Positions 35,498 to 44,600 of a stretch of 64,000 nt of DNA are shown here, in pieces (position 1 is the first letter of the stretch; every line of letters begins with the position of its first letter). The position numbers and the translations under genes were made by a program. The DNA is from Streptomyces sp. 135. GTDB lineage: Bacteria > Actinomycetota > Actinomycetes > Streptomycetales > Streptomycetaceae. The DNA lies in assembly GCF_020026305.1 (NCBI RefSeq), contig NZ_CP075691.1, positions 8,487,415 through 8,551,414 of the forward strand. Reading direction: 5' to 3'. The notes beneath the pieces are model-generated. The model searched no databases, was not told where the DNA came from, and worked only from the letters and a program-made list of their open reading frames with translations.

Positions 35498-36586
35498 TCA
35501 CCCGGCGGGCATCCACCGCACCGGCTCGGGCGACTCCCCGAAGAGCCGGGGCGCCATGACCGCCAGGTGCGCGGGAGGGTCCTGCCGGGCGGGGTCGAGG
35601 ACCAGGGTCTGCACGCCGTCCTCCACCGTCGCTCCGGCGTCTTCGCTGAAGCCCGCGAAGCGGTAGGCGACCTCCATCATGCGATTTCGCTCGGTGCGCC
35701 GGAACCCGGCCGTCAGCGCCACGCCGGCCCGGGCCGCCTCGTCGGAGAGCCAGCGCAGCAGCGCCGCCCCCACGCCGAAGGACACCACCCGGCAGGAGGT
35801 GGCGAGCAGCTTGATGTGCCAGGACCGAGGCCGCCGCTCCAGAAGGATCACGCCGATCGCGCCGTGTGGACCGAAGCGGTCGGTGAGCGAGCCGACGAGG
35901 ACCTCGTGCCGCTCGTCCGCCACGAGCGCGCGCAGCGCCTCGTCGGAGTAGTGCACCCCCGTGGCGTTCATCTGGCTCGTCCGCAGGGTCAGTTCCTCGA
36001 CCCGGGCGATCTCCTCGTCGCCGGCGCGCTCGATGCGCAGCTCCAAGGAGAGCGAGCGCAGGAACTCCTCGTCGCTGCCCGCGTGTTCGGTGCGCTCGGC
36101 CTCCCGGCGGACCCCCGCCTGGTACATCTGCCGGCGCCGGCGCGCGTCTCCCGTGACCACGGGCGGCGTGAACTCGGCGAGCCCCACCAGCGCGAGCGCC
36201 TCCTCCGCCGGATAACAGCGCACCTCGGGGAGGTGGAAGGCGACCTCCGCGCGCTCGGCGGGCTGGTCGTCGATGAAGGCGATCGTCGACAGAGCGAAGT
36301 TCAGCTCCTCGGCGATGGCCCGGACGGACGCCGACTTGGCGCCCCAGTTGATCCGCGGCAGCACGAAGTACTCGGCGACGCCGAGCTTCTCCAGCTGCGC
36401 CCAGGCGTGGTCGTGGTCGTTGCGGCTGGCGATCGCCTGGAGGATGCCCCGCGAGTCGAGCTCGGCGATCACCTCGCGCAGGCCTTCGTGGAGGGCGACC
36501 TCGCCGTCCTCCAGGAGCGTGCCGCGCCACAGGGTGTTGTCCAGGTCCCAGACCAGGCACTTGACGGTCGGCTGCGGTTCCGTCAC
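35498..36586 (-). CDS. FkbH-like glyceryltransferase/phosphatase for methoxymalonyl-ACP
   Basis: 362 residues from a GTG at 36586 with GGGAGGAA ahead. The HAD phosphatase core is first: VKCLVWDLDNTLWRGTL carries the DxDxT nucleophile motif, and IAFIDDQPAERAEV the later acidic motif. A C-terminal GNAT-like acyltransferase half follows (DRFGPHGAIGVILLERRPRS, LLATSCRVVSFGVG). FkbH proteins dephosphorylate 1,3-bisphosphoglycerate and load the glyceryl unit on an ACP, the first step to methoxymalonyl-ACP. It is the last gene of the six-gene operon, 83 bases after the KASIII-like gene. Confidence 0.94.
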   Translation of the reverse strand: MTEPQPTVKCLVWDLDNTLWRGTLLEDGEVALHEGLREVIAELDSRGILQAIASRNDHDHAWAQLEKLGVAEYFVLPRINWGAKSASVRAIAEELNFALSTIAFIDDQPAERAEVAFHLPEVRCYPAEEALALVGLAEFTPPVVTGDARRRRQMYQAGVRREAERTEHAGSDEEFLRSLSLELRIERAGDEEIARVEELTLRTSQMNATGVHYSDEALRALVADERHEVLVGSLTDRFGPHGAIGVILLERRPRSWHIKLLATSCRVVSFGVGAALLRWLSDEAARAGVALTAGFRRTERNRMMEVAYRFAGFSEDAGATVEDGVQTLVLDPARQDPPAHLAVMAPRLFGESPEPVRWMPAG

Positions 36587-36669
36587 CGCTCGTTCCTCCC
36601 TTGTCCTCCCTCGCCGGTCCCCGGGGGCCCGCCCCGAGGCTGAGTCCCCGCGTCCCGGGGTCGCGTCGC

Positions 36670-37647
36670 TCACACTTCCCACAGCGTCACGGTCCAGGCG
36701 GCCACCGGGCTGTTGCTGAGCACGAGGACGTGCTGCCCGGGGTCCAGCTCGCCGGTGGCCAGCAGCCGGTCCATGTTGAGGACCACGTCCATCGGACCGA
36801 GGTGGCCGAGCTCCGCGAGGTGGGTGGCGCAGACCGGGTGGATCGGCAGCCCCAGCGTGACCTTGTAGAACTCGAAGGCGCTGGCGGTGACGTTCTGCAT
36901 CAGGGTGGCGGCCACGTCCTGCTTGCCGATGCCCGCGTCCGCGAGGACCTGGTCGACGAGCTTGCCGAGCCGGGTGCGGCTGTGCATGGCCAGCTCGAAG
37001 GAGTAGCGGTCGTTGTCGGCGCACACCTCGCGCCACTGCGACCAGGGACTGTGCTTGTACTCCACCTTGAACAGGTCGTGGAAGGAGCTGTCGGCCTCCA
37101 TGCGGTGCGCCTTGAGCACCGGGCGCCCCCCTCGTACGAGCGTCATCGCGAACGCGCCGTCTCCGATCACCGTCACGGGACGCCGGACCCGGTCGGCTGC
37201 CGTGGGCCGGCTGCCGTAGGTGAGCAGGACGCATCGCCGGGACGGGTCGCCGAGCAGCAGGTCCCGGCCCAGGCCCCAGGCGGCCGATGAGCCCGCGCAG
37301 CCCAGCCCGTCGACGGTGAAGGGGAAGGTGCCGGTGAGACCGGCCAGATGCGCGATCTTGCCCGCGTCGGAACCGATCAGCACGTCGGGCGCCCGGGAAC
37401 CGATGTGCAGCAGCAGGTCCGGCACCCCCGGCCGCGCCGCGAGCAGTTCCCGGCAGGCGCGGGCGGCGAGTTCGGTCGGCTCCGTGTCGGGGAAGACGCC
37501 GACCGACTTGATCCCGGCCTGTTCGGCGAACTTCAGCTCCTCGTCCGTCAGCCGGGCCAGTTCCGGCAGGTCCGCTACGGCCACCCGCTCGTCCGGCAGC
37601 AGGCAGTGGATCGCGCCGATTCCGACGGCTCCGGTCCCGCTCGTCAT
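36670..37647 (-). CDS. KASIII-like (FabH family) acyltransferase/ketosynthase in the methoxymalonyl operon
   Basis: 325 residues from the ATG overlapping the dehydrogenase stop (ATGA). It has the thiolase-fold order of KASIII: LAARACRELLAARPGVPDLLLHIG, the Cys elbow VDGLGCAGSSAAWGLGRDL and GDGAFAMTLVRGG. By-eye alignment places Asn where FabH has its catalytic His (LMQNVTASAF) and His where FabH has Asn (LGHLGPMDVVLNM). A standard decarboxylating FabH is therefore unlikely. Homologous KASIII-like proteins transfer acyl groups in place of an AT or join glyceryl-ACP to a polyketide in tetronates. Neither role is proven here. Confidence 0.85.
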   Translation of the reverse strand: MTSGTGAVGIGAIHCLLPDERVAVADLPELARLTDEELKFAEQAGIKSVGVFPDTEPTELAARACRELLAARPGVPDLLLHIGSRAPDVLIGSDAGKIAHLAGLTGTFPFTVDGLGCAGSSAAWGLGRDLLLGDPSRRCVLLTYGSRPTAADRVRRPVTVIGDGAFAMTLVRGGRPVLKAHRMEADSSFHDLFKVEYKHSPWSQWREVCADNDRYSFELAMHSRTRLGKLVDQVLADAGIGKQDVAATLMQNVTASAFEFYKVTLGLPIHPVCATHLAELGHLGPMDVVLNMDRLLATGELDPGQHVLVLSNSPVAAWTVTLWEV

Positions 37648-38753
37648 GCCACACCCTCCAAGGCGCGCTCCGCGAGGATCAGCTGGCAGATCTCCTCGCT
37701 GCCCTCGATGATCTGCATCAACTTGGCGTCCCGGTAGGCACGGGCCACCGGTTCGCCGTCCACCGAACCCGCCGAGGCGAGCACCTGCACCGCGGTGGAG
37801 GCGGCGCGCGCCGCGTTGCCCGCGGCGACGTGCTTGGCGAGCACCGACGCGCCGGACAGCTCCGCGGACCGGCTGTCCCAGCACTCCGACGCGTGCTCGC
37901 ACACCCTGGTCGCGGTCTGCTCGGCTACCACCAGCTCGGCGAGGTGGCGGGCGATCAGCTGGTGCCGTGCCAGCGGCTTGCCGAACTGCTCACGGGTCCG
38001 GGCGTGCGAGGCGGCGGCCTTCAGGCAGCTGCGGATGATGCCGACGCAGCCCCACGCCACCGAGAGGCGGCCGTAGGTGAGGGCGATGGTGGTGAGCAGG
38101 CCGAGCGACTGGCTCGCGCCCGAGAGCACCCGGGCCGCGGGCAGGCGTACGTCCTCCAGGAGTACGTCCGCGTGGCCCGCCGCACGACAGCCGAGCGGCT
38201 GGTCGATCGGTCGTACCGTGACGCCGGGGGTGTCCACCGGGACCACCACGGCCGCCGCGTCGTTCTGATAGCGGCCGAATACCACCAGGACGTCGGCGTA
38301 GGCGGCCGCGGTCGACCACACCTTGTGCCCGTTGAGGACCACGCCCTCGCCGTCCCCGCCGTCGTCCACGATCGTGGTGCTGATCGCCGAGAGATCGCTG
38401 CCGGCCTGCGGTTCGCTGAACGCGACGGCCGCGAGCCCGCCCCCGGTCAGGCGGGCCAGCTCGGCGGCGCGCTGGGCACGCGTACCGAACCGCTGGATCG
38501 TCCACGCCGCCATGCCCTGCGAGGTCATCACACTCCGCAGCGAACTGCACAACGCCCCCGCGTGCGCGGTCAGTTCGCCGTTGGAGCGTCCCGTCAGGCC
38601 CCGCCCGCCGTACTCCGCGGGGACCTCGGCGCACAAGGCCCCCTTGGCGCCGAGCCCGCGGAGCACCTCCGGCGGGATCGCCCCGGCCAGGTCCCAGCCG
38701 GCGGCACGGTCGCCGACCTCCGCGCTGATCAGGGCCGCGAGCTCGTCACTCAC
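37644..38753 (-). CDS. Acyl-CoA dehydrogenase-type enzyme (FkbI-like, hydroxymalonyl-ACP formation)
   Basis: 369 residues from a GTG at 38753 overlapping the ACP stop; an ATG at 38783 would overlap more. The family is clear from LAAVAFSEPQAGSDLSAIST, VVLNGHKVWSTAAAYAD, SLGLLTTIALTYGRLSVAWG (the FAD/adenine region) and YRDAKLMQIIEGSEEICQLI at the end. FkbI-type dehydrogenases oxidise the glyceryl-ACP-derived hydroxyacyl chain on the way to hydroxymalonyl-ACP. Coupling with the ACP on one side and the KASIII-like gene on the other supports this pathway. Confidence 0.93.
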   Translation of the reverse strand: MSDELAALISAEVGDRAAGWDLAGAIPPEVLRGLGAKGALCAEVPAEYGGRGLTGRSNGELTAHAGALCSSLRSVMTSQGMAAWTIQRFGTRAQRAAELARLTGGGLAAVAFSEPQAGSDLSAISTTIVDDGGDGEGVVLNGHKVWSTAAAYADVLVVFGRYQNDAAAVVVPVDTPGVTVRPIDQPLGCRAAGHADVLLEDVRLPAARVLSGASQSLGLLTTIALTYGRLSVAWGCVGIIRSCLKAAASHARTREQFGKPLARHQLIARHLAELVVAEQTATRVCEHASECWDSRSAELSGASVLAKHVAAGNAARAASTAVQVLASAGSVDGEPVARAYRDAKLMQIIEGSEEICQLILAERALEGVA

Positions 38754-39051
38754 CGGCGTACGTCCCTGCGCCCGTCCCGGCATCCGCTGTGGCGAGCCGG
38801 AGCACCAGCTCGGTCATGGTGTTCACCGTACGGAAGTTGTCGATCCTGAGGTCGGCGCCCTCGACGGCGATGCCGAAGGTCTTCTCGACGTGGACGACCA
38901 GTTCCATCGCGAACAGGGAGGACACCCCGCCGGTGGCGAACAGGTCGGTGTCCGGCTCCCAGTCGGTCTTGGTGCGCTCTTCCAGGAACCGCTTCAGCTC
39001 GGCCCGGACTTCCTCCGCCGACATCGGCCGGGCCGTGGTGGGCTCGCTCAT
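38746..39051 (-). CDS. Stand-alone acyl carrier protein (FkbJ-like)
   Basis: 101 residues. The four-helix ACP core carries the phosphopantetheine Ser in DLFATGGVSSLFAMELV and the following helix EKTFGIAVEG. This carrier holds the glyceryl, hydroxymalonyl and methoxymalonyl intermediates. Its stop overlaps the dehydrogenase start; the O-methyltransferase ends 14 bases upstream. A long, charged N-terminal helix (AEEVRAELKRFLEERT) is typical of this ACP group. Confidence 0.95.
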   Translation of the reverse strand: MSEPTTARPMSAEEVRAELKRFLEERTKTDWEPDTDLFATGGVSSLFAMELVVHVEKTFGIAVEGADLRIDNFRTVNTMTELVLRLATADAGTGAGTYAGE

Positions 39052-39065
39052 CTCCGTGCTTCCTC

Positions 39066-39731
39066 TCAGGACTTCTTGTGGACGAGGGTGAGGCCGTCGG
39101 CGACGGCGAGCATGGAGATGTCCACGCGGTCGTCGTCACGCAGCAGGGTGTTGAGTTCGCGGATGGCCAGGGTGTCCGGGTCCTGCGCGGCGGGGTCGAC
39201 GACCTTGCCGAAGAAGAGGGTGTTGTCCAGGACGAGCAGCCCGCCCGGGCGCACCAGCTCCAGCGACTGCTCGTAGTACCGGACGTAGTTGGCCTTGTCG
39301 GCGTCGACGAAGGCGAGGTCGAAGCTGCCCGCTCCGCTCTCCTCGGTCAGTTCGTCGAGGGTCTTCGCCGCGTCCCCGAGGCGCAGGTCGATGCGGCCGT
39401 CGACCTCGGCACGCTCCCAGTAGCGCCGGGCGATGCCGGTCCAGCGTTCGCTGATGTCGCAGGTGACGACCCGGCCGCCGGGCGGCAGGGCCCGCGCCAT
39501 GCACAGACTGCTGTAGCCGGTGAAGGTGCCGACCTCCAGGACGTGGCGGGCGCCGGTCACCCGGACCAGGAGAGCGAGGAGCTGTGCCTCCTCCGGCAGG
39601 ACCAGCATCGCTTGCAGCATCGGCATGCCGGCGGTCTCCGCGCGCAGTTCGCGCAGCACGTCGTCATCGCGCAGCGACATCTCGCGTACGTAGTCGAGGA
39701 GTTGCCGGTCGACCGCGAGCTGACCGGCCAT
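39066..39731 (-). CDS. O-methyltransferase (FkbG-like, methoxymalonyl-ACP)
   Basis: 221 residues from the ATG at 39731, overlapping the dehydrogenase stop (TGATG). It belongs to the class I SAM methyltransferase_3 / caffeoyl-CoA type: motif I HVLEVGTFTGYSSLCMA, the metal-site FDLAFVDADKANYVRYYE and LVLDNTLFFGKVVDP. In this operon it should methylate the 2-hydroxyl of hydroxymalonyl-ACP to give the methoxymalonyl extender. Confidence 0.94.
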   Translation of the reverse strand: MAGQLAVDRQLLDYVREMSLRDDDVLRELRAETAGMPMLQAMLVLPEEAQLLALLVRVTGARHVLEVGTFTGYSSLCMARALPPGGRVVTCDISERWTGIARRYWERAEVDGRIDLRLGDAAKTLDELTEESGAGSFDLAFVDADKANYVRYYEQSLELVRPGGLLVLDNTLFFGKVVDPAAQDPDTLAIRELNTLLRDDDRVDISMLAVADGLTLVHKKS

Positions 39732-40594
39732 CAGGAGACCATCCCCGTGTAGGTGTAGAAGCCGCGGCCGTTCTTGCGGCCGTGCTCGCCGTCCCGCACC
39801 TTCTGGAGCAGCAGGTCGCACGGGCGGCAGCCCTCGTCACCGGTGCGCTCGTGGAGCACCCACAGGGAGTCCACGAGATTGTCGATGCCGATCAGGTCGG
39901 CGGTGCGCAGTGGTCCTGTGCGGTGTCCGAGGCAGTCCTGCATGAGGGTGTCGACGTCCTCCGCCGTGGCCCGTCCCTCCTCGACGACGCGGGCCGCGTC
40001 GTTGATCATGCGGTGCAGTACGCGGCTGGTGACGAACCCGGGGCCGTCGCCGACGAACACGCCCCGGCGGCCGAGCGCGTCCAGGAGCCGCTGGACCGAC
40101 TCCACGGCCTGCCGCGAGGTGCGCGAGCCGCGGATCACCTCCACCGTCCTGATCAGGTACGAGGGGTTCATGAAGTGCACGCCGAGCAGCCGCTCGGGGT
40201 GCGGGAGCTTCGCGGCGAGCTCGTCGACGGGGATGGAGGAGGTGTTGGTCACCAGCGCGGTGCCGGGGCCGGCCGCCTCACCGGCCTCCGTCAGCGCCGC
40301 GACCTTCAGCCCGGCCTCTTCGGTGATCGCCTCGATCACCACGTCCGCGCCCTCGCAGTCGGCCGCGCGGGCGCCGGTGACGAGCTGGGCGGGCGGTGTG
40401 TCCGAGCGCACGCCCATGAGCTGCGCCGTGCGTAGCTCGCGCTCGATCCTGGCGCCGGCGTCCGCCCGCTTCGCCGGGTCCGTCTCGATGAGGACCACCG
40501 GGACGCCCTGCCCGAGGGCGAGCGTGCTGATGCTGACCCCCATGACGCCGGCGCCGAGAACGGCCAGCCTCGGGGTGGGATCTTCCTCTGTCAC
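39731..40594 (-). CDS. 3-hydroxyacyl-CoA dehydrogenase-type enzyme (FkbK-like)
   Basis: 287 residues from a GTG at 40594 with GGGGAGGT five bases ahead; the ATG 14 codons upstream lacks this. The NAD loop is LAVLGAGVMGVSISTLALGQ. The family catalytic region reads TNTSSIPVDELA, LLGVHFMNPSYL, the GDGPGFVTSRVLHRMINDA helix and DLIGIDNLVDSLWVL. It oxidises glyceryl-ACP in the methoxymalonyl pathway. It is the first gene of the operon, facing the PKS across a 1 kb control region. Confidence 0.93.
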   Translation of the reverse strand: MTEEDPTPRLAVLGAGVMGVSISTLALGQGVPVVLIETDPAKRADAGARIERELRTAQLMGVRSDTPPAQLVTGARAADCEGADVVIEAITEEAGLKVAALTEAGEAAGPGTALVTNTSSIPVDELAAKLPHPERLLGVHFMNPSYLIRTVEVIRGSRTSRQAVESVQRLLDALGRRGVFVGDGPGFVTSRVLHRMINDAARVVEEGRATAEDVDTLMQDCLGHRTGPLRTADLIGIDNLVDSLWVLHERTGDEGCRPCDLLLQKVRDGEHGRKNGRGFYTYTGMVS

Positions 40595-40691
40595 CGCGTA
40601 CCTCCCCTTACCTGGCGGCTGACATCGATGAACCATTCACTCGGGAAGCGGGGCGGGCTGCCGATCGGTGTGCGTGGATACGGAAGCAGGA

Positions 40692-40708
40692 TGGAATGCG
40701 TCATTCCA
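40692..40708. promoter_or_regulatory. Perfect palindrome, candidate operator of the methoxymalonyl operon
   Basis: Seven-base arms TGGAATG and CATTCCA flank CGT, all matching. It lies about 100 bases upstream of the GTG at 40594. No regulator gene in the window can be assigned to it. Confidence 0.5.
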
Positions 40709-41295
40709 GATCTCTGGGTCCCGATCGGGTCGACCAGGCCTAGGTCGACGAGGTGCTCGGTGGGCCGCAATACCAATACGAGGCCATAGCCCTTCCCTTC
40801 GGTCCGACGCCGGACGACGGTAGCATGATTGTTCGGGGGTGGCGCCAGATCTCTTTCGTGCGCTATCCCGGGTGAGCGGCCGTAATGCCGAACGGCCTGC
40901 GTCTTCTCTCTTTCTCTGCCTGTTCTCCGCTTCCCGTGAATATGTCGGACGCAAGTGGGGAATGGGTTCCCGGGGCTCGGGCGGGAGGTGGGGTGAGGTG
41001 GGAGACGGCGGGAGGGCGGCGCACCTCGCGAAAGCGGCCCAAGGTACCGCAATTGGACACAACCGGACGCCGTCCGTGGACCCGCTGAGCTACCGACGGT
41101 ACGCACCCCAACAGGTCTGAGCCATTGGCCAGTTGTCGTCCCATCGCGACGGCCATGTCCGAAATTGATCGCCGGGACCGCCCGGCCCGGTGGGGTGCCC
41201 GGCGCTCTCGAAGGGTGCGTATTCCGTGGTCAGGGCGGTGAAAGCCTTTGTAGTCGAGTGCGACACGAATGGAAGTTGGATGAAAGATCACATGC

Positions 41296-41324
41296 TTGCC
41301 GCTGCTGGATATCAAGTGTTAGAT
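41296..41324 (+). promoter_or_regulatory. Candidate promoter for the PKS-NRPS gene
   Basis: TTGCCG and TTAGAT with a 17-base spacer match a housekeeping sigma pattern. The predicted start would leave a leader of about 275 bases carrying two copies of ATGTAAGCGGA. Confidence 0.4.
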
Positions 41325-41606
41325 TCCGGTTGACCGGTGAAGCTGACGGGGGGTCGACCGCTGAGCATGCCTACTGAGAGTGATGTAAGCGGAGTCGTCG
41401 CGCGAGGCAGCATTTCCTTTTTCCGCCGATTGCTTCGACCCATGTAACCCATGTAAGCGGACCGTTCGCCGGAGATCGTGACGCTGCGCTGATTCTCTTC
41501 AGCTTGATTTGATGAATTGTTCACCTCGGGCTGCGCCAATTCATGGTGCGGCGCCGTGGGCCGGCCGCAATTCGAGCCTTGAGGCATCCGGATGAGACGA
41601 AGGTCT

Positions 41607-44600
41607 ATGGACGACAAGCGTGCTCTTCTCCTGAAACTGCTGGCGTCGGCACAGCAGCAGGCCGCCCCCGCGGCCGCGTCCTCGCGCGCGGGCGAGGACA
41701 TCGCGGTCATCGGGCTCGCGGGGCGGTATCCCTCGGCGCGGACCCCGGACGAGCTGTGGCGCAACGTCGTCGAAGGCCGCAACTGTGTCGGTGAGGTGCC
41801 GGGCGAGCGCTGGGACGTGGACGAGCACTACCACCCGGAGTCCAAGGACGGCCGCGGCTACAGCAAGTGGGGCGGCTGGCTCGACGACGTCGACAGGTTC
41901 GACCCGCTCCTCTTCCAGATCTCACCCTCCGACGCCGAGGAGATGGACCCTCAGGAGCGCCTCTTCCTGGAGACGGCCTGGGCGACCATCGAGGACGCGG
42001 GGTACCGCCCCCGAGGGCTCGGCGCGGAGGACCCCGTCGGTGTGTTCGCCGGCGTGATGAACAACGACTACGAGTGGCTCGCGGGCCAGAGCAGCGCCTT
42101 CGGCGTCCACACGCACGCGCGCTCCGCCCACTGGTCGATCGCCAACCGCGTGTCGTACGCGCTCGACCTGCGCGGCCCGAGCCTCACCGTCGACACCGCC
42201 TGCTCCGCCTCGCTCACCGCCGTCCATCTGGCCTGCGAGAGCCTGCGCCGCGGAGAGTGCGCCACGGCCCTCGCCGGCGGGGTCAACCTCATCCTGCACC
42301 CCATGCACCTGCGGATGCTGGCGGACCGTCAGATGATTTCCCGGGGCGACCGGTGCCGCAGCTTCGGCGCCCACGCCGACGGCTTCGTGGACGGTGAGGG
42401 AGTGGGCGCCGTCCTGCTCAAGCCGCTGCGCGCGGCGGAGGCGGACGGCGACCGCGTCTATGCCGTCCTGAAGGGCTCGGCGATCAACGCGGGCGGCAGG
42501 ACCGGCGGTTACACCGTCCCGAACCCCTCGGCCCAGGCCGAGGTGATCAGCGCCGCGCTGCGCCGCGCGGACGTCGATCCCCGGACCGTGACGTACGTGG
42601 AGGCGCACGGCACCGGCACCCCGCTCGGTGACCCGATCGAGATCACCGGCCTGCGGGAGGCTTTCCGCGCGGGCGCTGCCGGGCCTGCCGCCGAGGCGCC
42701 CACCCCCGAGGCGCCCGCTGCCGTGGGGTCTCCGGCCGCCCATGACGGCTGCGCCATCGGTTCGCTCAAGTCCAACATCGGGCACCTGGAGTCCGCCGCG
42801 GGCATCGCGGGCCTCACCAAGGTCCTGATGCAGCTGAAGCACGGCGTGCTGCCGCCGTCCCTGCACTCGGCGGAGCTGAACCCCGACATCGACCTGTCCG
42901 GCACCCCTTTCCACGTACAGCAGGAGGCCGCGCCGTGGCGCCGGCTCGTGCTGCGCGACCGGGACGGCGGGGAACGGGAGCTGCCGCGCCGCGCGGGCGT
43001 CAGCTCCTTCGGCGGTGGGGGTGCCAACGCCCATCTGATCGTCGAGGAGTACCGGGGGAGCCGCCCGCCCGCGGCGGACGGCGGGGCCGAGGAGCTGGTC
43101 GTGCTCTCCGCGCTGAGCGAGGAGCGGCTTCGGGTGTACGCGGGCCGGCTCGCCGACTTCCTCGACGCCCGCCCGGCCGCCGGGGCGCCGTTGGAGGAGT
43201 GCGTACGGGTGGCCGCCGACGTGCTGCGGGTCAGGCCCCAGGACCTGGACCCCGACCTCGAACTGGCGGAGTACGGACTGGGCGCGGCAGAACTGGCCGG
43301 ACTCAGCGAGCGGCTCGGCCTGGAGACGACCGTCTCCGGGAAGACCTCGCTGCGTGACCTGGCCGGTGCCGAGACCGAAGCCGCCCTGACGCTTGCCGAC
43401 TTCGCGCACACCCTGCGCGTCGGCCGGGAGCAGCTGGACGTCCGCCTTGCCTTCCCGGCGCGTGAACTCGCGATGGCCAAGGACGTGTTGAGGGCGGTCG
43501 CGGCCGGAGCGGAGGGTGACGTCGAGCTCAACGACGCGGGCCGCACCCGGCGTTCGCTGGACCCGGACGCGGCGGACCGTTTCGCACGCGCCCTGTCCGA
43601 AGGTGACCTGACGAGCGCCGCCCGCCTGTGGACGCGGGGCGTCGAAGCGCAGTGGCCGGACACCGGCGGGCGGCGCGTCGGCCTCCCCACGTACCCCTTC
43701 GCCCGCAAGCGTTACTGGATACCGCAGCCCGAGCGGACGGTCACGGCCGCGGCCAAAGCCACGCAGCCGCCGACCGCTACGGGTGCCCGTCCGTTCGTAA
43801 GACCCACGTCCGCGAAGGACCTCATACGTACCTCCGTGGAACCCATACGCACCATCGCCGACGACTCCACCGTCGACTCCCCGCGCGCCGTACCCGCCGA
43901 AGCCACGGAATCCGCGGCCCCGCCGGAACACCGTACGGACCTCCCCCCGCTCGGCTTCTACCAGCCGGTCTGGTGTCCCGAGGAGCTGACGGGTCAGGGG
44001 CCCCGCCACGCCGCCACCGCCGGACACGACGTGGCCGTGCTCACCGCCGGTGAACCCGATGGCCTCGCCGAGGCGTTGCTCCGCCACCACCCCGGTGCCC
44101 GCCACGTCCGCCTCGATCGTGACGACCCGGCGGCCCTGCTCACCGAACCGGTGCGGCACCTGTACCACCTCGGCGGGCTGCGCCGCCCGGACGGTCTCGA
44201 CGCCGCCCTGCGTGACGGCGTCCTCGCCCTCTTCCGCACCCACGGCCTCGCCGCCCGGCTCACGGTGGTCACCGCGGGCGCCCACGCGGACAACCCCCAC
44301 GCGGCCGCGCTCCTCGGCTACGCGCAGGTGCTCGCCGCCGAGTGCCCCGAACTCGACGTCACCTGCGTCGACGTGGCCGACACCGATCCGGCGGACGCGT
44401 TCGCCGCGATCCTCGCCGAGCCCGCGCACCCGGCAGGGCGGGCCGTACTGCTGCGGGGCGGACGCCGTCACGTACGGCAGCTCGTCAAGACGCCCGTCCC
44501 CGCACCGGAGCGCTCCCCCTACCGCGTCGGCGGCACCTACCTGCTGGTCGGTGGCAGCGGCGGCATCGGCCGTGCCCTGTCCGAGGAACTCGCGCGGCGC

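Larger units (their letters stand above)
40595..41606. promoter_or_regulatory. 1 kb divergent control region between extender operon and PKS
   Basis: No credible gene; the small frames here lack any family signature, and the stretch is clearly more AT-rich than its flanks. It contains a perfect palindrome TGGAATG-CGT-CATTCCA (40692-40708) about 100 bases before the extender operon start. A promoter-like TTGCCG-N17-TTAGAT lies at 41296-41324. ATGTAAGCGGA occurs at 41383-41393 and 41451-41461, and CCCATGTAA is tandemly doubled at 41439-41456. Together these suggest a multi-site regulatory region with a long PKS leader. Confidence 0.6.

Noticed and set aside
35498..37647. FkbH plus KASIII-like pair read as a tetronate-forming cassette
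   Set aside because: The operon also holds the O-methyltransferase and both dehydrogenases needed for methoxymalonyl-ACP, which tetronate cassettes lack; a tetronate role for the KASIII-like gene is left open but not favoured.
40863..41315. 150-codon minus frame in the divergent control region
   Set aside because: No recognisable motif, no ribosome site and atypical composition; treated as non-coding.
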